From: DASWIG01 sp965371445
GTDB lineage: Bacteria > Acidobacteriota > Thermoanaerobaculia > Multivoradales > J023
Direction of reading: 5' to 3'
Length of the DNA: 18,197 nt
Assembly: GCA_965371445.1 (NCBI GenBank)
Contig: CBDUYN010000199.1
Span: forward strand, 1 to 18,197
The notes under the pieces are model-generated. The model made no database searches. It saw nothing but the letters and a program-made list of their open reading frames with translations, and was not told the origin of the DNA. A program made the position numbers and the translations under genes. Shown piece by piece: positions 15,217-18,197 of this stretch (the first letter of the stretch is position 1; every line of letters begins with the position of its first letter).

Positions 15217-15693
15217 TCATCCGCCGCGCCGAAGGCGCTCAAGATCTCGGAAGACACCGGCAACCCCAGGATCTCGGCTAGGTCTTCCTTGAAACCTTCC
15301 GCGGCTCGGGAACGCGACCGCAAGACGGGAGGCTGCAAGGGCCAGAGCGGACGGGAGACGTCGCCCTCCGGGCCCAGGGGCTCGCAGAACGCCGGAGCCC
15401 GGATCAGCCACGAGCCGAGAAAGTGAACGCCCGCGAGCCGCGCGGCCTGGGCCACGAGCCCCGCCAGCTCTCGTTCCTCCCGAGCCCGCACCGAACCGGG
15501 GGCGAGGTGAAAGAGCAGCAGCGCGCCTCCTTCTCGAAGAGCCGGGGCGAGCACCGAGCGGGCGTCGGGCCGCGCCGGCGGCCGAGCTCTTCAAGGCCCG
15601 CTCGACGACCGACTGGTCTTCCGGGAGCAGGGCCTTGAGAAAAAGGAGGAAATCCACCTCCTCGTCGATGACCAGCAGACGCGGTCTCTTCAT
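15217..15693 (-). pseudogene. Frameshifted RadC/JAB-domain-like gene
   Basis: From the ATG at 15693 (AAGGAG upstream, 3 bp after the previous stop) the frame reads MKRPRLLVIDEEVDFLLFLKALLP to KSSAAGAA, then loses sense. The next frame, open from about 15572, continues the fold: RPDARSVLAPALREGG, ALLLFHLAP, then REERELAGLVAQAARLAG and VHFLGSWLI. Together they match the RadC JAB/MPN domain order (VLLLD...HPREVF..AL...LVHNHPSG...EDxxLTxxLxxAGxLLGIxxLDHLII). The HxH of the metal site has become H-L-A and the SxxD region is not preserved, so no catalysis is expected. A one-base shift near 15570 separates the two parts. Family-like sequence in the second frame extends to about 15230. The first frame ends in TGA at 15217, while the second has no stop before 14736. 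It could be a sequencing error, a decaying gene or programmed frameshifting. Confidence 0.55.
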
Positions 15694-15696
15694 GGC

Positions 15697-17070
15697 TCAC
15701 TCCTTGCTTTCATGCTCTGCGCCATCAGCCCGGTGCCGGCTCTGCGTGGGTCGTGCGCGGGGCGCTCCGCCGGAGCCGTCATGCTCCGTGATCAGCTTGC
15801 CGCTTTGCTCCTGGCCGGCCCAACTCCCATCGGCGCTGAGCGCGAGAGCGTCGTCGCACCGAACCCCCACGGAAGCAAGATCCTTCCTCACCTCGGAAGC
15901 GAGCTTCTCCGCCAGGTCCCAGGGCGGGGCCGCCGGGTGGAACCACAACGGCACCAGCCGTAACACTTTGTGCTTCAGGGCGACCCGGAGGACGAGCCGC
16001 GACAATTCGGCGCTGTCTTGCAGCGTGCTCGTCGGGACGTGCTGTCGCCAAACGGTTTGATGGTGGGCGTTGATCCCCAGGAGCCACACCTGTTTATGGG
16101 TGCAATGCCGAAACTCCGGGAAATTCACCCGGGCCAGCCACTCGGGACCACCGGCCAGTGCCCGGTGTGCCAACTCGGTCTGACCCAGCCGCTGGGTAAG
16201 CTCCAGGGCGGCTGCCAGCGCCTGCTTGGCCTGGAGCGAAAGGCCGGGGTGGTGAAGCTCGTCCGGCGGCGTGGCTGCGAGCTCCCGCAAGGCACGGGCG
16301 TCCTTCACCAGCTCCCGGACCGCCGGCACCTCCGGCGCCAGGCTCCCACAGTCTTTGCCTTCCCATTTCCCGCGATAGAGAAGATCGTCGAGCCGTTCAC
16401 GGACCTCGGAGAGGGGAATCTCCCGGAGGCCGACGAAATGGCCACGGCCTGGTAGCCGCCCCGCCGGGAGGGACCCCGGACCCAGGGAGCGCCACCGGGC
16501 AGGACCCGTGATCACCCAAGTGTCGGCGATCTCCAGCCCCAGAGCCCGGGCCGGCGCGCGTAGCCTTTCGGCGAAAGCCGCCTCCTCGCCCGTGGCGTCG
16601 GGGCCGCCACCGGGCCGGATGTGGAAGAGCACGAGGTAGGCCGCCGAGGACGACACCGCCGCCTGCAGCGCATTCCGCACCTCCGACGTCGGCCTTTCCG
16701 GACAAGGCCGATCCAAGGTGTAGGACCCGAGCCCTCTTCCGTCCTCGTCGAGAAAGAGCAGCCCACGAACGTCCTCGTGAGGTTTCGAGTATTTCAGGAA
16801 GAGAAAACGCACGACAGGTTCGGGGGCGCTCGACAGCGGTTCTTTCCCGACGGCTTGCCCGGCGAACCTGCAAACCATGTACTGTGCCGCCCCGATCTTT
16901 CGCTGACAGACGGACGAGAAGCCTTGCTCCCGCAGATCTTCCATCCAAAGAAAGGACATGAGGCCGCCGTGCAGAAGCTTCAGCGCCCGGCCGGGCCGCC
17001 GGAGCATCAGGAGTCGTCGTAACACTTCGACGTCGCTGAGCGCCGAGTAGCGAGCTTCGGCGGATTTCAT
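15697..17070 (-). CDS. Tandem-duplicated, degenerate RadC-like protein (two HhH + JAB/MPN modules)
   Basis: This 457-residue protein contains two RadC-type units. Unit 1 has ALSDVEVLRRLLM (10-22), matching the RadC start ALSDxELLxxLL. A helical region follows (SFLWMEDLREQGFSSVCQRK; 39-58). The JAB domain (98-197) contains DVRGLLFLDEDGRG, PTSEVRNALQAAV and LVLFHIRPGGGPDATGEEAA, where RadC has LVHNHPSGDPxPSxxD. Unit 2 has an HhH-like LRELAATPPDELHHPG (261-276) plus AKQALAAALELTQRL, then JAB (322-418) with KQVWLLGINAHHQTV, AELSRLVLRVAL and VPLWFHPAAPPWDLAEKL. The HxH zinc motif is H150-I-R152 in unit 1 and W376-F-H378 in unit 2, so both sites look inactive. The family includes many mobile-element-borne members of unknown biochemistry. 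It lies 18 bp after the XRE regulator (GAGG at 8 bp). The role may be structural or regulatory binding. Confidence 0.72.
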   Translation of the reverse strand: MKSAEARYSALSDVEVLRRLLMLRRPGRALKLLHGGLMSFLWMEDLREQGFSSVCQRKIGAAQYMVCRFAGQAVGKEPLSSAPEPVVRFLFLKYSKPHEDVRGLLFLDEDGRGLGSYTLDRPCPERPTSEVRNALQAAVSSSAAYLVLFHIRPGGGPDATGEEAAFAERLRAPARALGLEIADTWVITGPARWRSLGPGSLPAGRLPGRGHFVGLREIPLSEVRERLDDLLYRGKWEGKDCGSLAPEVPAVRELVKDARALRELAATPPDELHHPGLSLQAKQALAAALELTQRLGQTELAHRALAGGPEWLARVNFPEFRHCTHKQVWLLGINAHHQTVWRQHVPTSTLQDSAELSRLVLRVALKHKVLRLVPLWFHPAAPPWDLAEKLASEVRKDLASVGVRCDDALALSADGSWAGQEQSGKLITEHDGSGGAPRARPTQSRHRADGAEHESKE

Positions 17071-17088
17071 GCTTGCCCTCGCGAGACG

Positions 17089-17385
17089 TCAGTTTATGCT
17101 CGGCTCTGCGGCTCCGCCCGGCTCTTGCGAGCCCGCGGCCCGTAATCCGTAGAGCTCGAGGTAGAACTCTTCCGGCGTGACGTCGAGAGCTTCGAGGACG
17201 GCGTGGATCTGGTCGAATTTAGGGGACGGACCGTTCTCCCGCAGGATTTCCGCCAGCTCCTCCTCGCTCAGCTCGGCCATCCGAGCGACGGTCCCTCGCG
17301 AAATGCCCGACTCCTCGACGCAGGTCCGAAGAGATGTTCGCAACTGTTCCACTTCCTGACGAATCGAATCGTCACCTTCAAGCAT
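17089..17385 (-). CDS. XRE-type helix-turn-helix regulator
   Basis: The protein has 98 residues. A Cro/C1-type HTH lies at about residues 15-75: EQLRTSLRTCVEESGISRGTVARMAELSEEELAEILRENG followed by KFDQIHAVLEALDVTPEEFY (split here only for description). This matches the XRE pattern LRxxxxxSGxSxxxLAxxxGxSxxxLSxIL...LxxVLxALxxxPxEFF. A short acidic N-terminus and a Gly/Ala-rich tail flank the domain. AAGGAG precedes the ATG at about 8 bp. It sits in the middle of the RadC-like operon, 42 bp after the 94-aa gene, and is a good candidate for the operon's autoregulator, possibly at the inverted motifs at 18019-18145. Confidence 0.75.
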   Translation of the reverse strand: MLEGDDSIRQEVEQLRTSLRTCVEESGISRGTVARMAELSEEELAEILRENGPSPKFDQIHAVLEALDVTPEEFYLELYGLRAAGSQEPGGAAEPSIN

Positions 17386-17427
17386 GACGCCTCTCCTTTC
17401 TTGACGGATTCCTGAGTATGTGCATTG

Positions 17428-17712
17428 TCACTCTCCAACGGCTTCGACTTCGGTCCCGGTCACGACCACCCGGGCCGCGACGAGCGCCTCCTCGAGCGCG
17501 CGGGCGAACGTCGACAGGTCGCCGTGGAGACAGACGGCCGGCGTCGGCGTGTCGAGCTCTTCTCGGGAGTAGCGGATCTGATCCCGCGCGCTCACGACCT
17601 CCCGCTCCAGGTCGGAAAGCTCTCTTGCGAAGTCCGGCAGACGATTCAGCAAGCCCGCAAGGACGGGCACCTCGGCGACGATTTCCTCACAGCCTTCTCT
17701 CAAGTTCTTCAT
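17428..17712 (-). CDS. Hypothetical 94-residue helical protein of the RadC-like operon
   Basis: I do not recognise the family. The start at 17712 is fixed by GGAGG 4 bp upstream and by ATGA overlap with the preceding small gene; the longer open frame to 17772 is rejected. Residues 5-50 are predicted helical and may form a coiled coil (VLAGLLNRLPDFARELSD, LEREVVSARDQIRY). A proline break (DTPTP) follows, then a second helix (LSTFARALEEALVAARVVV). It is acidic, has no membrane segment or signal, and is probably cytoplasmic. Tight packing with the XRE and RadC-like genes suggests a shared function. Confidence 0.65.
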   Translation of the reverse strand: MKNLREGCEEIVAEVPVLAGLLNRLPDFARELSDLEREVVSARDQIRYSREELDTPTPAVCLHGDLSTFARALEEALVAARVVVTGTEVEAVGE

Positions 17713-17849
17713 GTTGCCTCCGGTGGTTCTGTTTCCTGTTCTTCCTTTGCCGGCATGGGAGACTCCGGCCAATCGGCAAAAGCGTGGGCGCGGACCGCAA
17801 GCTCTCGCAGGTCGCGCTCTTCAGGTTCTCTGTCTTCAGAATCGCTCAT
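17709..17849 (-). CDS. Hypothetical 46-residue highly charged protein
   Basis: The ATG at 17849 has a strong Shine-Dalgarno (AAGGAGG, 6 bp spacing). The stop overlaps the next start (ATGA), which argues for a translated, coupled gene. The product (MSDSEDREPEERDLREL, then AVRAHAFADWPES and an acidic Pro/Glu tail) is charged and probably disordered except for one short helix. The family is unknown. The frame stays open upstream to 18077, and part of that extension has coding-like codon use (about 17868-17970), so a longer protein or the tail of a lost upstream gene is an alternative. Confidence 0.5.
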   Translation of the reverse strand: MSDSEDREPEERDLRELAVRAHAFADWPESPMPAKEEQETEPPEAT

Positions 17850-18008
17850 GGCTGGCCTCCTTGCTGGTTTTGCGTTGGCTTGCGCCGGAGCCAAGGGCGA
17901 TTTCCGGGCGGCGGGGTCGAGCTCGGCCAGCTCGGCGAGCGCTCCCGGCTCCGACGGGCTGAGGCGTACAGCCGCCGGGCTCGCCCGGAGCGCAGACCGA
18001 GCTGGGTG

Positions 18009-18036
18009 AAAAAAAGGCACCCGGGCGCAGATGGGT
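18009..18036 (-). terminator. Possible weak terminator or attenuator ahead of the RadC-like operon
   Basis: On the minus strand a 5-bp stem (CACCC with GGGTG, about 10-base loop) is followed within two bases by seven T (18009-18015). The stem is short, so termination would be inefficient. It lies about 160 bp before the first gene of the operon and could end upstream transcription or act as an attenuator. Confidence 0.35.
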
Positions 18037-18145
18037 GTGGGTGATCGGGCAGGGTCTGTGCCTGGGTCAAGGGCCACCAGGCGCAGAGATGAAGCGGGTA
18101 GAGACGGGGTGTCGTGGAAAGGATCAATGACTCTGCGCCTGGGTG
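18019..18145. promoter_or_regulatory. Four alternating copies of a CTGCGCCTGGGTG-like motif
   Basis: Copies lie at 18019-18031 (minus), 18056-18068 (plus, CTGTGCCTGGGTC), 18075-18088 (minus, CACCAGGCGCAGAG) and 18131-18145 (plus, CTCTGCGCCTGGGTG). They alternate in orientation and form two inverted pairs. The middle pair can fold as a hairpin of about 10 bp. The setting, upstream of an operon with its own XRE regulator, suggests operator sites. Repeats of a mobile-element end are the alternative. Confidence 0.45.
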
Positions 18146-18197
18146 GACAAGAGGACTCCGAAGACGCTGCTTCTGATGCAGCGGAGCAAGGCTCTCG

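Larger units (their letters stand above)
17850..18197. other. Upstream region of the RadC-like operon
   Basis: No gene is confidently supported. Minus-strand open frame at 17868-17970 looks coding by codon use but lacks its own start and a recognised product. The rest holds the inverted motif cluster at 18019-18145 and a minus-strand T7 tract at 18009-18015. I see TTG-containing -35 candidates on the minus strand but no convincing -10. Confidence 0.35.

Noticed and set aside
14736..15554. A 272-residue minus-strand gene
   Set aside because: Only its first 110 residues or so make sense, as the shifted second half of the RadC-like gene. The rest is antisense to the acidic gene and its terminator.

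Overview
The window is about 18.2 kb of GC-rich bacterial DNA. Every intact gene of any size uses G/C-ending codons. A BlaI/M56 pair driving an RND operon, IS200-like remnants and small GC palindromes are common in Acidobacteriota, Planctomycetota, Gemmatimonadota and Myxococcota-type genomes. No ribosomal RNA or other taxonomic marker is present, so I do not place it further.

Positions 1-1120 are a degraded border. They hold a 5'-truncated IS200-like Y1 transposase, a cluster of short GC palindromes of the REP type, and the last 42 codons of a CopA-type P1B ATPase joined to an unrelated start.

Positions 1185-13987 (all minus strand) are a metal-resistance block of two tandem HME-RND tripartite efflux loci. 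Locus 1 reads blaI - M56 peptidase (blaR-like) - outer-membrane factor (czcC-like) - lipoprotein adaptor (czcB/cusB-like) - RND pump. Its genes overlap or nearly touch. It starts at a promoter whose perfect TTGACA -35 box lies inside a 17-bp palindrome, the likely BlaI operator. The M56 protein carries a His/Cys-rich loop predicted to face the periplasm, which suggests metal-triggered derepression. Locus 2 reads a small Cys-rich exported protein - lipoprotein adaptor - CzcA-type pump - the truncated start of an outer-membrane factor that runs into the promoter of locus 1. Locus 2 may therefore depend on the outer-membrane factor of locus 1.

Positions 13988-18197 have a different character. 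There is a nine-unit tandem array with a 43-44 bp period, each unit carrying a TGAC core, and most with a hairpin at a fixed offset. A DnaA-box-like 9-mer lies next to it. Then come a plus-strand acidic small gene with a strong intrinsic terminator, and a convergent minus-strand operon: 46-aa protein - 94-aa protein - XRE-type HTH regulator - a 457-aa protein made of two complete but catalytically degenerate RadC (HhH + JAB/MPN) modules in tandem - a third, frameshifted RadC/JAB-like gene. Inverted copies of a CTGCGCCTGGGTG-like motif precede this operon. This RadC-like cluster with its regulator, together with the nearby array, is the best candidate for an undescribed system in the window. 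Its function cannot be read from sequence alone.
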